Assembly (NCBI GenBank): GCA_016200745.1
Contig: JACQEF010000056.1
Coordinates: 1 to 8,859 of the forward strand
Length of the DNA: 8,859 bases
DNA from: Chloroflexota bacterium
Lineage (GTDB): Bacteria > Chloroflexota > Limnocylindria > Limnocylindrales > CSP1-4
Direction: 5' to 3'
Shown piece after piece: positions 1 to 7,561 of this stretch (positions within the stretch are counted from its first letter, which is position 1; each line of letters opens with the position of its first letter). The notes beneath the pieces are model-generated. The model was not told the origin of the DNA. It ran no database searches and worked only from the letters and a program-made list of their open reading frames with translations. The position numbers and the translations under genes are program-made.

Positions 1-434
1 ATCAGAATATTTCGCGTGGCGCGCTCCCACAACGTGAACTTCCGCCAGTGCAATTTTTCGCCGAGGTGCCAGCCGTGGTCGCTCCACAAGACCACGATGG
101 TGTTCTTGGCATTAGGTCCCGTTTCGAGCGAATGCAGCACGCGCTCGAATGCGGGTCCAAGCTCGTTGTTGGAAAGCTGTCGCATCGGCTGGTGGGGCCA
201 CAGGCTGCCGTCGTAGCGCTCGATCCCGAGGTTCACGAGATAGACGGCCAGCAGGGCGGGGCGCTTCTTCTCGAGCGTTGTAACCGGCGTGTGCAGCCGC
301 GGCACGAGGTCCGCGATCGCCGCCGTGACCTGCGCCACGGTCGCCTCGTCGAGGCCGATCTCGAGGACCAGTCGGACGCCCAGGAGTCGTCGCCTCAGGT
401 CCCGCTCCAGCAGCTGATAGTTGGCGTCGTCCAC
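1..434 (-). CDS. Partial chimeric reading frame: unknown N-terminal domain joined to a sulfatase segment
   Basis: The frame is open from a GTG at 432-434 to the left edge (144 residues visible, no stop), so the 3' end lies outside the window. The start follows an in-frame stop at 474-476 and a purine-rich stretch (AGCGGGGCAGG), and is the first plausible initiator. Residues 1 to ~97 are an unrecognised, helix-rich domain; its most distinctive part is residues 58-81, with PALLAVYLV and RYDGSLWPH, then NELGPAFER at about residue 91. Residues ~98-144 are a different protein: KNTIVVLWSDHGWHLGEK, then HWRKF and LWE, which is the typical C-terminal half of the sulfatase (alkaline phosphatase superfamily) catalytic core, with the metal-binding D-H of SDHG. 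The sulfatase N-terminal Cys/Ser-x-Pro-x-Arg active site is absent. G+C falls from about 72% (241-360) to about 57% (1-120). I infer a rearrangement or an assembly join rather than a functional fusion. The gene is divergent from the NERD helicase gene, so its N-terminal part may belong to the same locus. Confidence 0.6.
   Translation of the reverse strand, partial: MDDANYQLLERDLRRRLLGVRLVLEIGLDEATVAQVTAAIADLVPRLHTPVTTLEKKRPALLAVYLVNLGIERYDGSLWPHQPMRQLSNNELGPAFERVLHSLETGPNAKNTIVVLWSDHGWHLGEKLHWRKFTLWERATRNIL
120..146. other. Probable chimeric junction
   Basis: This is where the minus-strand frame passes from the unknown domain to sulfatase homology. The residues here (ERVLHSLET on the minus strand) could fit either parent: an unknown-family end reading LGPAFER, or the usual sulfatase helix of type GRVLxxLE that precedes the NTIVVxxSDHG motif. 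Such shared sequence is what a microhomology join would leave. The exact breakpoint cannot be placed without both parent sequences. Confidence 0.45.
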
Positions 435-486
435 CCCTGCCCCGCTCGAGCCGGTCGCTTGCTGCCGTTGACTCTAGTGGCTGAGC

Positions 487-505
487 GTGTCAGCTCGGGT
501 GACAC
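487..505. promoter_or_regulatory. Perfect inverted repeat in the divergent intergenic region; possible operator
   Basis: GTGTCA at 487-492 and TGACAC at 500-505 form a perfect 6-bp inverted repeat with a 7-nt spacer. It lies in the 143-nt gap between two divergent genes, 72 nt upstream of the ATG at 578 and 52 nt upstream of the GTG at 434. Geometry and position suit a dimeric regulator able to act on both directions. No regulator gene is visible and I found no convincing -10/-35 pair next to it, so the role is inferred. A 6-bp arm pair can also occur by chance. Confidence 0.35.
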
Positions 506-577
506 ATCCGCCGCTCGTGGGTCCCGGTCTCGCGGATATCCTGCCGAGGGATCGCGCACACGACGGCGGGGACTGAC

Positions 578-2257
578 ATGGCGAGGATGTTTCCAGAACG
601 ACTCACCGGCGATCAGCCGGCCTCGGAACGCCGCGTCCATGAAGCGCTCCGGCTCGGGCTCGACGACACCTTTGTGGTCTTCCACTCGGTGAGCTGGCAC
701 GGACGAAACCGCAAGCCCGACGGCGAGGTCGACTTCCTCGTTGCCCACGCGGACCTTGGCCTGCTGGTGATCGAGGTCAAGGGCGGCCAGATCGGCATCG
801 ATCCGAGACGTGGCACGTGGCTGTCCAAGGATGCCCAAGGCGAGATCAACGACATCAAGGACCCCTACGACCAGGCGCTCACCGCGAAGCACACGCTAAT
901 CAAGGAGATTGCGGACGACCGGCGGTGGCAGTCCGGCCGCGATGTCCTGATGGGCTACGCCGTGGCTTTCACCGACACGGTCGTTGGCGACGATCGTCTT
1001 CCCAGGGCAAAGCCGGAGATCACGTTCGACAGGCGCGACCTTCCGCGCCTTGGGGAGCGGATCGTCGAATGCCTCACGTACTGGAAGGAAGTCGACAACC
1101 GGCGTAGTCCCGGCGCCAACGGCATCAACAGCCTCGTCGAGATGTATGGCGCGCCCCGCCTGTACAGGGTGCCGCTCTCCCAGCTGCTCGAGGAGGACGA
1201 GCGCAAGATCATCGAGCTGACGAACCAGCAGTACGGCCTGCTCGGTTTGCTCGGGCGGCGCCGGCGTGTCGCGATTGCCGGATGCGCGGGATCGGGCAAG
1301 ACGCTCATCGCGTTCGAGAAGGCGCGTCGACTCGCCCTCAGCGGTCGCGACGTGCTGTTCACGTGCTTCAACCGCAGCTTGGCCGGCTACCTGCGCGAAA
1401 CCATGGACGTGCCGCAGGGTCTCGAGATCCAGCACTACCACGCGTATTGCTCCGACCTCGTCCGCAGCGCAGGGCTAACCCCGCCAGCGGAGATCGCGCC
1501 GGGGACCGGGGAGCATGCGACATGGCTCGCGGCGACGGCGGCGGAAGTGGTGGCAACAACCGGCGGCTCGCTCGACGCGGTGATCGTTGACGAGGGGCAG
1601 GACTTCGAGCCGGGCTGGTTCGAGACGCTGCAAGCCGCCCTGACCGAGGGGGCTGAGGGCCTCTTCTACGTCTTCTACGACGACAACCAGCGCCTCTACT
1701 CACAGGCGAGCATCCCGGCGTGGTTCGGCGAGCCATACGAGCTCACGGTGAACTGTCGGAACACGGAGCGTATCGGGAAACTGGTGAAGGGCCTGTACCA
1801 GGGCGGCGAGATGACGCTTAGCAGCGTGCAGGGCCGAGAAGTCGTCTACGGCACCTATGGCGACGACGGCCCGAGCCAAGCGGTGCCGCGCCTCAACGAC
1901 ATGCTCCGCAACCTCCGCAAGGCAGGGGCCCGACCCGAGGACATCGTCGTCCTTGGCCCTCGCCGGGACGGCCCGATCTGGCAGCGCCGCGACTACGAGG
2001 AGTGGCGCCTGTACTCGCGATCCGAGGAAGACGGGAATGTCTTCTACGACACCATCCACAGCTTCAAGGGCCAGGACAGTCGCGTCGTCATCCTCGTTGA
2101 GCTCGAGCTCGCCGGGAAAGCCGTGGCGGACGATCCGGCGAAGTTCGATGAGCTGCTCTACGTGGGCTGCTCGCGGGCCACCACCCAACTCGTGGTCATC
2201 GGTCCGACAAACCTGGTGAACCGTCTCAAGGGGTTCGCCGGCAAGGTCTCGTCGTGA
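578..2257 (+). CDS. NERD-domain nuclease fused to an SF1 (UvrD/Rep-like) helicase
   Basis: This 559-aa protein probably nicks or degrades DNA while translocating on it, in the cytoplasm. Residues ~10-110 are a NERD domain (nuclease-related, PD-(D/E)XK-like): E17 in the first helix, GEVDF at 49-53, IEVKGG at 65-70, and PYDQ at 96-99, so the likely catalytic set D52, E66 and K68 is present. The helicase follows: TNQQ 215-218, Walker A GCAGSGKT 235-242, Walker B VIVDEGQD 335-342, YDDNQRLY 367-374, NCRNT 392-396, motif V THSFKGQD-type (TIHSFKGQDS 492-501) and motif VI LLYVGCSRA 526-534. The core is compact, leaving little room for the large 1B/2B domains of UvrD. The ATG is supported by GGGGA five bases upstream and by the MARMFP opening, usual for NERD-helicases. 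The gene overlaps the next by 4 bases (GTGA), implying translational coupling. NERD/SF1 fusion is secure; a defence role is inferred from neighbours. Confidence 0.93.
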   Translation: MARMFPERLTGDQPASERRVHEALRLGLDDTFVVFHSVSWHGRNRKPDGEVDFLVAHADLGLLVIEVKGGQIGIDPRRGTWLSKDAQGEINDIKDPYDQALTAKHTLIKEIADDRRWQSGRDVLMGYAVAFTDTVVGDDRLPRAKPEITFDRRDLPRLGERIVECLTYWKEVDNRRSPGANGINSLVEMYGAPRLYRVPLSQLLEEDERKIIELTNQQYGLLGLLGRRRRVAIAGCAGSGKTLIAFEKARRLALSGRDVLFTCFNRSLAGYLRETMDVPQGLEIQHYHAYCSDLVRSAGLTPPAEIAPGTGEHATWLAATAAEVVATTGGSLDAVIVDEGQDFEPGWFETLQAALTEGAEGLFYVFYDDNQRLYSQASIPAWFGEPYELTVNCRNTERIGKLVKGLYQGGEMTLSSVQGREVVYGTYGDDGPSQAVPRLNDMLRNLRKAGARPEDIVVLGPRRDGPIWQRRDYEEWRLYSRSEEDGNVFYDTIHSFKGQDSRVVILVELELAGKAVADDPAKFDELLYVGCSRATTQLVVIGPTNLVNRLKGFAGKVSS

Positions 2258-5200
2258 ACCCGCTCCGTGCGAGCGAACGGATCGAGAAGTCCTACCGCCG
2301 CTACCTTGCGACGACGTTCAGCCCGAGCGAGCCCTGGCTTCGGGAGGCCTACCAGCAGGCGCTCGCACGGGAGTTCCAGCTGACGCGCGGGCCCTACCTA
2401 CAGGCTGCGGCCCCATACGCCCGCGGCCGGACGGTCCGCGAGCTCGTCGAGGCCGGCGTGCTGAACTCCGCCTTCCTGAGGCTTGAGGGAAGCGACGCGC
2501 TTCCCCTTGATCGTCCGCTGCACCTCCACCAGGAGGCGGCCATTGTCAAGGCGGTCAGCAGTCGCCGGAACCTGATCGTGGCAACGGGCACAGGATCGGG
2601 GAAGACCGAGTGCTTCCTAATCCCGGTCCTCGATGGGCTCTTCCGGGAGATCGATGCCGGCACCGTGGGCCAGGCTGGCGTGCGCGCTCTCCTGCTCTAC
2701 CCCATGAACGCGCTGGCGAACGACCAGCTGCGTCGGCTCCGCCGGTTGCTGGCACCGTTCCCGGAGGTCACGTTCGGTCGGTACGTGGGCGATACGAAGG
2801 CCGATCCAAAGGAAGCGCTTGACGCCTTCCGGCAGCGGTTTCCACGTGAACCCAAGCTGCGTCACGAGCTCCTCTCGCGCCAGGAAATGCAGGAGCAGCC
2901 ACCGTCGATCCTGCTCACGAACTTCGCGATGCTCGAGTACCTCCTGCTCCGGCCTCGTGACAGCGCCCTGTTCGACGGCGAGACGGGCCGTTACTGGCGC
3001 GCGGTCGCCCTGGACGAAGCACATGTCTACGACGGCGCCGCCGGAGCCGAGATTGCGATGCTGCTTCGGCGCGTCCGGGACCGGGTGGTGGGCTCGGAAC
3101 GCGGGCGACTCCAGTGCTTTGCGACGAGCGCAACCTTGGGACGTGGCCGCGAGGACTTTCCTGACCTCCTCAAATACGCCCGCGCGCTCTTCGACGAATC
3201 GTTCGACTGGCAAGACGAGGACCCTGAGTGCCAGGACATCGTGACGGCGACACGCCGCCGTCTTGCTCGGTCAGATGCGTCGTACACGATCCCGCTCCCG
3301 GCGTACACGGAGATCAACGAGGCCAGAACGGCCGCCACCCTGACGCCAGCCACCTTGGCTGACCTCCTGGCTCGCCATGGCGTGGCCGCCGCGCAACCCG
3401 TCGACGGCGGTGTCGACGCAGCCCTCGCGGAGGTCCTCGCACGCGATGCCAACGTGGTGGCGGTGCAGCAGCGGCTGGAGGCGGGCTCGCAGGAGTTCCA
3501 CGAGATCGCGGATGCCGTCCTTGGGCCGAACCACGCTGCCGATCTCGTTGAGCTGGTCGACGCGGCAGTCGCGGGCCGTCATGGCGAGGACGACGCTCCG
3601 GTCCTGCCGGCCCGCTACCACTTCTTGCTGCGGTCGCTCGAGGGTGCCTTCGTCTGCTTCGCGTCCGAGCACCCTGATGCGAGTCCCCGGTTCCTGCTGA
3701 CACGCCACGAGAGCTGTCCCGCCTGCCTCGCCCAGGGCCGCAAGGCGATGATGTTCGAGCTTGGGACCTGCCGTCGGTGCGGCGCGGAGTACATCCTGGG
3801 CTCGCAACGGCTCGACCAGCTCGTCCAGGCGCCCCCGTACGGGAAGCTCACCTACCTCCTCCTCAGCAAGCCTGCGTCGGCTGCCGACGAGGATGAGTCG
3901 GACGAAGAAGAGGCCAGTGGCGATGACGGCCTCGCGCCGACCGATCGGTATGTGTGCCCCGCGTGCGGCCACCTGTCAGCCGAAGCCAGCGTGCCGTGCC
4001 CGTGCGGCAGCCGCGACGTTCCGATCCGCACCGTGGTCGCGAAGCCGAAGCAAGAAGACGCCCCGCTTCGGCGGTGCGCGGCATGCTCGGCACGGAGCAC
4101 CGGCGAGATCGTTGGGCGCTTTCTTGCCGGAGCCGATGCACCGGTCTCGGTCATCGCCTCGGGGGTCTACCAAGAACTGCCAGCATCCTCGGAGGCGTCA
4201 ACACGCGACCTCATCGGCGAGGGTCGCAAGATGCTCGTGTTCGCCGATTCCCGACAGGACGCCGCCTTCTTCGCCCCGTATCTAGAACGGACACATCGAC
4301 GCGCAACCCAGCGCTCGCTCATTCTCAGCCAAGTTCTGCGCCTGGCCCGCGAAGAACCGCCGCGCTTCGAGGACCTCGTGGTGTCGGTGCGCAAGCGAGC
4401 CGAGGAGTCGCTGGTCATCGACCCAGAGGGGAGTCGGCAGGGCAATCTCGCGGAAGTCCGGACCGCCCTGCTGCTGGAACTCCTTGCAGCCGACCGACGC
4501 CAGAGCCTCGAGGGCACCGGCCTCCTCGAGATCGCTCTCGTGTTCCCGCGCCAGTTCCGCGCACCGCGCGCGCTCCTTGATCTCGGTCTCACCGAGCGGG
4601 AAGCCGAAGACCTGCTGAGGATGCTCCTCGACACGATCCGGCAAGGCGCCGCCCTGACGACGCCCGAGGGCGTCGATATTCAGGACGATGCCTTCGCGCC
4701 GCGGAACCGCGAGTACGGTGTTCGGCTAGCTGGATCCAAGGGAGACGTGATCGCGTGGCTCCCTGGGAGTGGCTCCAACCGGCGGCTGGACATCGTCGCG
4801 AAGGTGCTCACCAAGGTCGGGGCGACCGCAGATCCGACGGAGGTGCTGGGGGCCGCATGGGACTACGTGTCGGACCCCAACGGTATCTGGGCCTCGGTAC
4901 TCGTGGGGTACTCCGACCGGCGGCATGGGCCGCTCTGGCGGCTCAGCCACGAACGGTTCGAGTTCATGCCGCTCGCAGATGACCACCTTCCCGGCCGCTG
5001 TGCCAGGTGCCGACAGCTCTGGTGGCGAACGGTACGTGGCGTCTGCCAGACGTACGGATGCGACGGGATCGTTGATCCGATCGCCAACGTGGAGGAGTTG
5101 CTGAGCAACCACTATGCGGCCCTCTACCGCGACACAGTTCCGGTCGGCATGGCGGTCCAGGAGCACACCGCCCAGTGGACACAGGAGGAAGGCGGGGCGA

Positions 5201-7014
5201 TCCAGGACAAGTTCATGCGTGGCGACATCAACGTGCTGAGCTGTTCGACGACGTTCGAGCTCGGCGTCGACGTCGGCGAGGTGGAGTCGGTCCTGCTACG
5301 CAACGTCCCGCCGTCGCCAGCCAACTACGTGCAGCGAGCGGGACGTGCCGGCCGGCGACTCAGCTCCGCCGCACTCGTGGTGACGTACGCGCAGCGGCGG
5401 AACCACGACCTCGCCTACTTCGCCGATCCGCGCCGGATGATTGACGGCGTCATCGCTCCGCCGCGCATCCGCGTGGACAACCCAACGATCGTTCGTCGCC
5501 ACGTGCACGCCGTCGCATTCGCGGCATTCGAGCGCGAGGTGACCGAGCATCGCAACGTCGGCGAGTTCTTCGAGTCCGTCGAAGGCGCGCCACCCGCGAG
5601 CGAGGCCTTCGTGGAGTGGCTGCACGCTAAGCCTGCGGCGGTCGGCAATGCGGTCCTGCGGGTCGTGCCGCCCGAGACGGCTGAAGCCCTGGGGCTGACC
5701 ACTTGGGACTGGGTCGACGCGCTCGTTGAGCAGAGCGACGAGGATCCGACTCGCGGGTGGCTTCGTCGGGCCAGTGACGAGGTCCACGCCAACATCGAGG
5801 AGCTCGAGGCGCGCATCAAGGAGGCGGCCGACGAACGGCGGTTTGGCGGAGCCGGACAGCTGGATCGACAGCTGGCCACCCTGCGGAGAACGCAGCTGCT
5901 GTCCTTCCTCGCCCGCAAGAACGTGCTGCCCAAGTACGGGTTCCCGGTCGACGTCGTGCCCCTCGACCTCGGGCGGACTGGCGACGAGAACGCCAACAAG
6001 CTCGAGCTGGATCGAGATCTGGCCGTGGCCATTACGGAATACGCACCCGGCTCGGAGATCGTCGCGGCCAAGACCTTGTGGCGAAGCGATGGCCTCCGCG
6101 TCCAGCCCGGTCTGGCGTGGCCGCGCCGTGAATGGGCCGCATGCAAGGTGTGCGGGGCGGTCCGACAGGGCCTCACCCGGCCGCCGGAATGCGCGGTCTG
6201 CGGATCCTCCGAGGTCGACGGCCGCCTGTCAGGCGACGTGATCATCCCGGTCTTCGGCTTCGTTGGCAGCAATAGCGGGAAGCGGCCAGGAGATGCGAGG
6301 CCGGGTCGTGGGTTCTCCTCCCAGTCGTACTTCAGCGAGTACCGGGATTCGGCTCCGGACCTGGAGCTGGTCGAGGACCTCTCCCGTGGCGGCGTGCTCA
6401 CCCACCGTCGATCGAGCCGGCAGGGTCAGATCACCGTCATCAACCGGGGTCCGGGCAATCGCGGGTATCAGGTCTGCGATCGATGCGGATACGCGGCGCC
6501 GGCCCCCATTCCGGTCGCCACAGGCGGGCGCAAGCGAGACGCGGGCCATCGCGACGTTCGGCGGCCCGGCAAGAAGGACTGCACGAACTGGCTCAAGACC
6601 TCGTTCCTTGGCCACGAGTACCTGACCGACGTGGTTGAGATCAGGACCTCACGTCCAATGACCGACCGCGAGGCGCGGAGCACCCTTTACGCACTCCTCG
6701 AGGGCGCGGCGCGGTTGTCGGTCAAGCGCGATGAGCTCGACGGCACGCTCTACACGTACGGTGTCGGCGCGCCGAGCGCCTTCGTGATCTTCGATACGGT
6801 CCCGGGCGGTGCTGGCCATGCGCAGCGGGTCGGGCGCGAGATCGCCGATGTCGCGCGGGCCGCCCTCGAGCGGGTCGAGCAGTGCGAATGTGGCCCCGAG
6901 ACGTCCTGCTATCAGTGCCTCCGCTCCTATGGAAACCAGATCTGGCACGAGGAGCTCTCGCGGGGCGCCGCGACGGCTGTGCTCCGCGACATCCTGGGTC
7001 TGGCCCGTGGGTGA
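2254..7014 (+). CDS. Large SF2 DEAH-type helicase with zinc ribbons and C-terminal MrfA-type (DUF1998) zinc domain
   Basis: The product (1586 aa) should be an ATP-driven nucleic-acid translocase. RecA-1: Q93 in LHLHQ, GTGSGKTE 112-119, LLYPMNALAND 147-157, DEAH 254-257, TSATLG 291-296. RecA-2 motifs: MLVFADSRQDA 660-670, TTFELGVDVGEV about 999-1010, and QRAGRAGRR 1027-1035. Between them is a long insertion with paired cysteines (C488/C491 with C506/C509; C568/C571 with C582/C584; C608/C611) and an acidic linker at 545-558. More Cys sets are at 916/919/931/936, 1297/1300/1313/1316 and C1408/C1411/H1432/C1443. The C-terminus has PGGAGH 1517-1522 and C1544-x-C1546, C1552-x2-C1555, the four-Cys zinc site of the MrfA/DUF1998 family. 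The GTG start overlaps the upstream stop; AAGG lies 7 nt before it. Layout recalls DISARM DrmA/DrmB joined in one chain, Druantia DruE and Dpd helicases, and the DNA-repair helicase MrfA; it is much longer than MrfA (about 750 aa). No nuclease domain is visible. Helicase assignment is secure; antiphage role is inference. Confidence 0.93.
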   Translation: MNPLRASERIEKSYRRYLATTFSPSEPWLREAYQQALAREFQLTRGPYLQAAAPYARGRTVRELVEAGVLNSAFLRLEGSDALPLDRPLHLHQEAAIVKAVSSRRNLIVATGTGSGKTECFLIPVLDGLFREIDAGTVGQAGVRALLLYPMNALANDQLRRLRRLLAPFPEVTFGRYVGDTKADPKEALDAFRQRFPREPKLRHELLSRQEMQEQPPSILLTNFAMLEYLLLRPRDSALFDGETGRYWRAVALDEAHVYDGAAGAEIAMLLRRVRDRVVGSERGRLQCFATSATLGRGREDFPDLLKYARALFDESFDWQDEDPECQDIVTATRRRLARSDASYTIPLPAYTEINEARTAATLTPATLADLLARHGVAAAQPVDGGVDAALAEVLARDANVVAVQQRLEAGSQEFHEIADAVLGPNHAADLVELVDAAVAGRHGEDDAPVLPARYHFLLRSLEGAFVCFASEHPDASPRFLLTRHESCPACLAQGRKAMMFELGTCRRCGAEYILGSQRLDQLVQAPPYGKLTYLLLSKPASAADEDESDEEEASGDDGLAPTDRYVCPACGHLSAEASVPCPCGSRDVPIRTVVAKPKQEDAPLRRCAACSARSTGEIVGRFLAGADAPVSVIASGVYQELPASSEASTRDLIGEGRKMLVFADSRQDAAFFAPYLERTHRRATQRSLILSQVLRLAREEPPRFEDLVVSVRKRAEESLVIDPEGSRQGNLAEVRTALLLELLAADRRQSLEGTGLLEIALVFPRQFRAPRALLDLGLTEREAEDLLRMLLDTIRQGAALTTPEGVDIQDDAFAPRNREYGVRLAGSKGDVIAWLPGSGSNRRLDIVAKVLTKVGATADPTEVLGAAWDYVSDPNGIWASVLVGYSDRRHGPLWRLSHERFEFMPLADDHLPGRCARCRQLWWRTVRGVCQTYGCDGIVDPIANVEELLSNHYAALYRDTVPVGMAVQEHTAQWTQEEGGAIQDKFMRGDINVLSCSTTFELGVDVGEVESVLLRNVPPSPANYVQRAGRAGRRLSSAALVVTYAQRRNHDLAYFADPRRMIDGVIAPPRIRVDNPTIVRRHVHAVAFAAFEREVTEHRNVGEFFESVEGAPPASEAFVEWLHAKPAAVGNAVLRVVPPETAEALGLTTWDWVDALVEQSDEDPTRGWLRRASDEVHANIEELEARIKEAADERRFGGAGQLDRQLATLRRTQLLSFLARKNVLPKYGFPVDVVPLDLGRTGDENANKLELDRDLAVAITEYAPGSEIVAAKTLWRSDGLRVQPGLAWPRREWAACKVCGAVRQGLTRPPECAVCGSSEVDGRLSGDVIIPVFGFVGSNSGKRPGDARPGRGFSSQSYFSEYRDSAPDLELVEDLSRGGVLTHRRSSRQGQITVINRGPGNRGYQVCDRCGYAAPAPIPVATGGRKRDAGHRDVRRPGKKDCTNWLKTSFLGHEYLTDVVEIRTSRPMTDREARSTLYALLEGAARLSVKRDELDGTLYTYGVGAPSAFVIFDTVPGGAGHAQRVGREIADVARAALERVEQCECGPETSCYQCLRSYGNQIWHEELSRGAATAVLRDILGLARG

Positions 7015-7125
7015 TTGCTGACCTGCAAGTCTCTTGAGGTCCCGGGCGCGCTCTTCGAAGCCGGCCCTCGCGAACAAGCCCAGTCCCGGAGCGTCTTGAT
7101 CACGTCCTCTGCGACCGCGCGCGCG
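7015..7125. other. Convergent intergenic stretch, no clear terminator
   Basis: This 111-nt gap separates the 3' ends of the plus-strand helicase gene and the minus-strand DUF6508 gene. It contains the short palindromes CCCGGG (about 7041-7046) and CTTCGAAG (7053-7060) and a GCGCGCGCG run near 7117-7125, but no strong hairpin followed by a T-tract on either strand. I see no gene in it. Termination may be Rho-dependent, or rely on convergent transcription. Confidence 0.4.
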
Positions 7126-7545
7126 TCATGCGTTGCCCGGGCCGCCGTCGAGCAGGGCCTGTGCCCGCTGCGCGATGGCGAGCAGCGTTCCGCGCTCGTA
7201 CGCCCCGGCGATCTCACCGTCGCTGAATCGCTCGCCCCGGAGGATCGTCGTCACGAGGTAGATCAGGTCGTCATGCGTGGCGTCGGCGATCGCCGTTGGG
7301 TCCGCGATCAGATGCTGTGCCTCGGGCGTCCCGGCCCAGCGCATCCAGTCGACCGGCCGGACGAGCCTCGTCGCGTACATATCGTCAACGAAGCGATCGA
7401 CCTCGGGCTGGTACTCATACCAGGGCATCTGAATGACGCCCGCGGCGTCTGCCTGGCCACCCTGCCAGCGCCCGATCGGACCGTGCGGCTCAAACGTATC
7501 GGCGTAGCCGGCGAGTACCCGGAGGCTCGTCTTGGGGATCCTCAC
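7126..7545 (-). CDS. DUF6508 family small protein
   Basis: The protein is 139 aa and soluble, with no signal peptide, membrane segment or cysteine pair. The recognisable core is residues 38-70: a hydrophobic-aromatic stretch MPWYEY, then PEVDRFVDDMY, then VRPVDWMRW, which matches my recollection of the DUF6508 pattern (Y-x-x-x-V-x-x-F-x-x-x-x-Y ... DW). The second half has ILRGERFSDGEI (101-112) followed by AYERGTLLAIAQRA, also typical of the family's C-terminal end. Function of the family is unknown. I chose the GTG at 7543-7545: the frame stays open further upstream, but those residues are an Arg/Ser/Pro-rich shadow of the neighbouring gene and no family sequence is seen there. The Shine-Dalgarno is weak (AGGGCAGG about 10-17 nt upstream). 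The start is 16 nt after the stop of the DUF262-DUF1524 gene, so the two probably form an operon, and a role as regulator, accessory or immunity factor of that nuclease is possible but unproven. Confidence 0.78.
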   Translation of the reverse strand: MRIPKTSLRVLAGYADTFEPHGPIGRWQGGQADAAGVIQMPWYEYQPEVDRFVDDMYATRLVRPVDWMRWAGTPEAQHLIADPTAIADATHDDLIYLVTTILRGERFSDGEIAGAYERGTLLAIAQRAQALLDGGPGNA

Positions 7546-7561
7546 TGAAGATGGGCCTGCC

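Noticed and set aside
468..473. TTGACT as a -35 box for the plus-strand operon
   Set aside because: No acceptable -10 hexamer lies 16-18 nt downstream; the positions around 490-497 read CAGCTC. In this G+C-rich sequence a lone hexamer is weak evidence.
48..692. Plus-strand open frame of 214 codons at the left end
   Set aside because: Its composition is the antisense of the sulfatase/unknown frame and of the NERD gene start; the minus frame gives clear sulfatase motifs and the NERD frame starts at 578.
5415..6401. Minus-strand open frame of 328 codons inside the large helicase gene
   Set aside because: Ser/Arg/Pro/Thr-rich with no recognisable domain, typical of an antisense shadow in high-GC DNA; the plus frame carries the conserved DUF1998-family sequence.
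2254..7014. Complete DISARM or Druantia locus
   Set aside because: Only the helicase resembles those systems; no methyltransferase, PLD protein or DruH-like gene is visible in the window.
7053..7060. CTTCGAAG palindrome as a terminator
   Set aside because: Only 8 bp with no loop and no following T-run; it cannot form a stable intrinsic terminator.
7015..7548. Plus-strand open frame of 177 codons downstream of the large helicase
   Set aside because: It is the antisense of the DUF6508 gene, which has a family-like core on the minus strand; the plus frame shows no recognisable domain.
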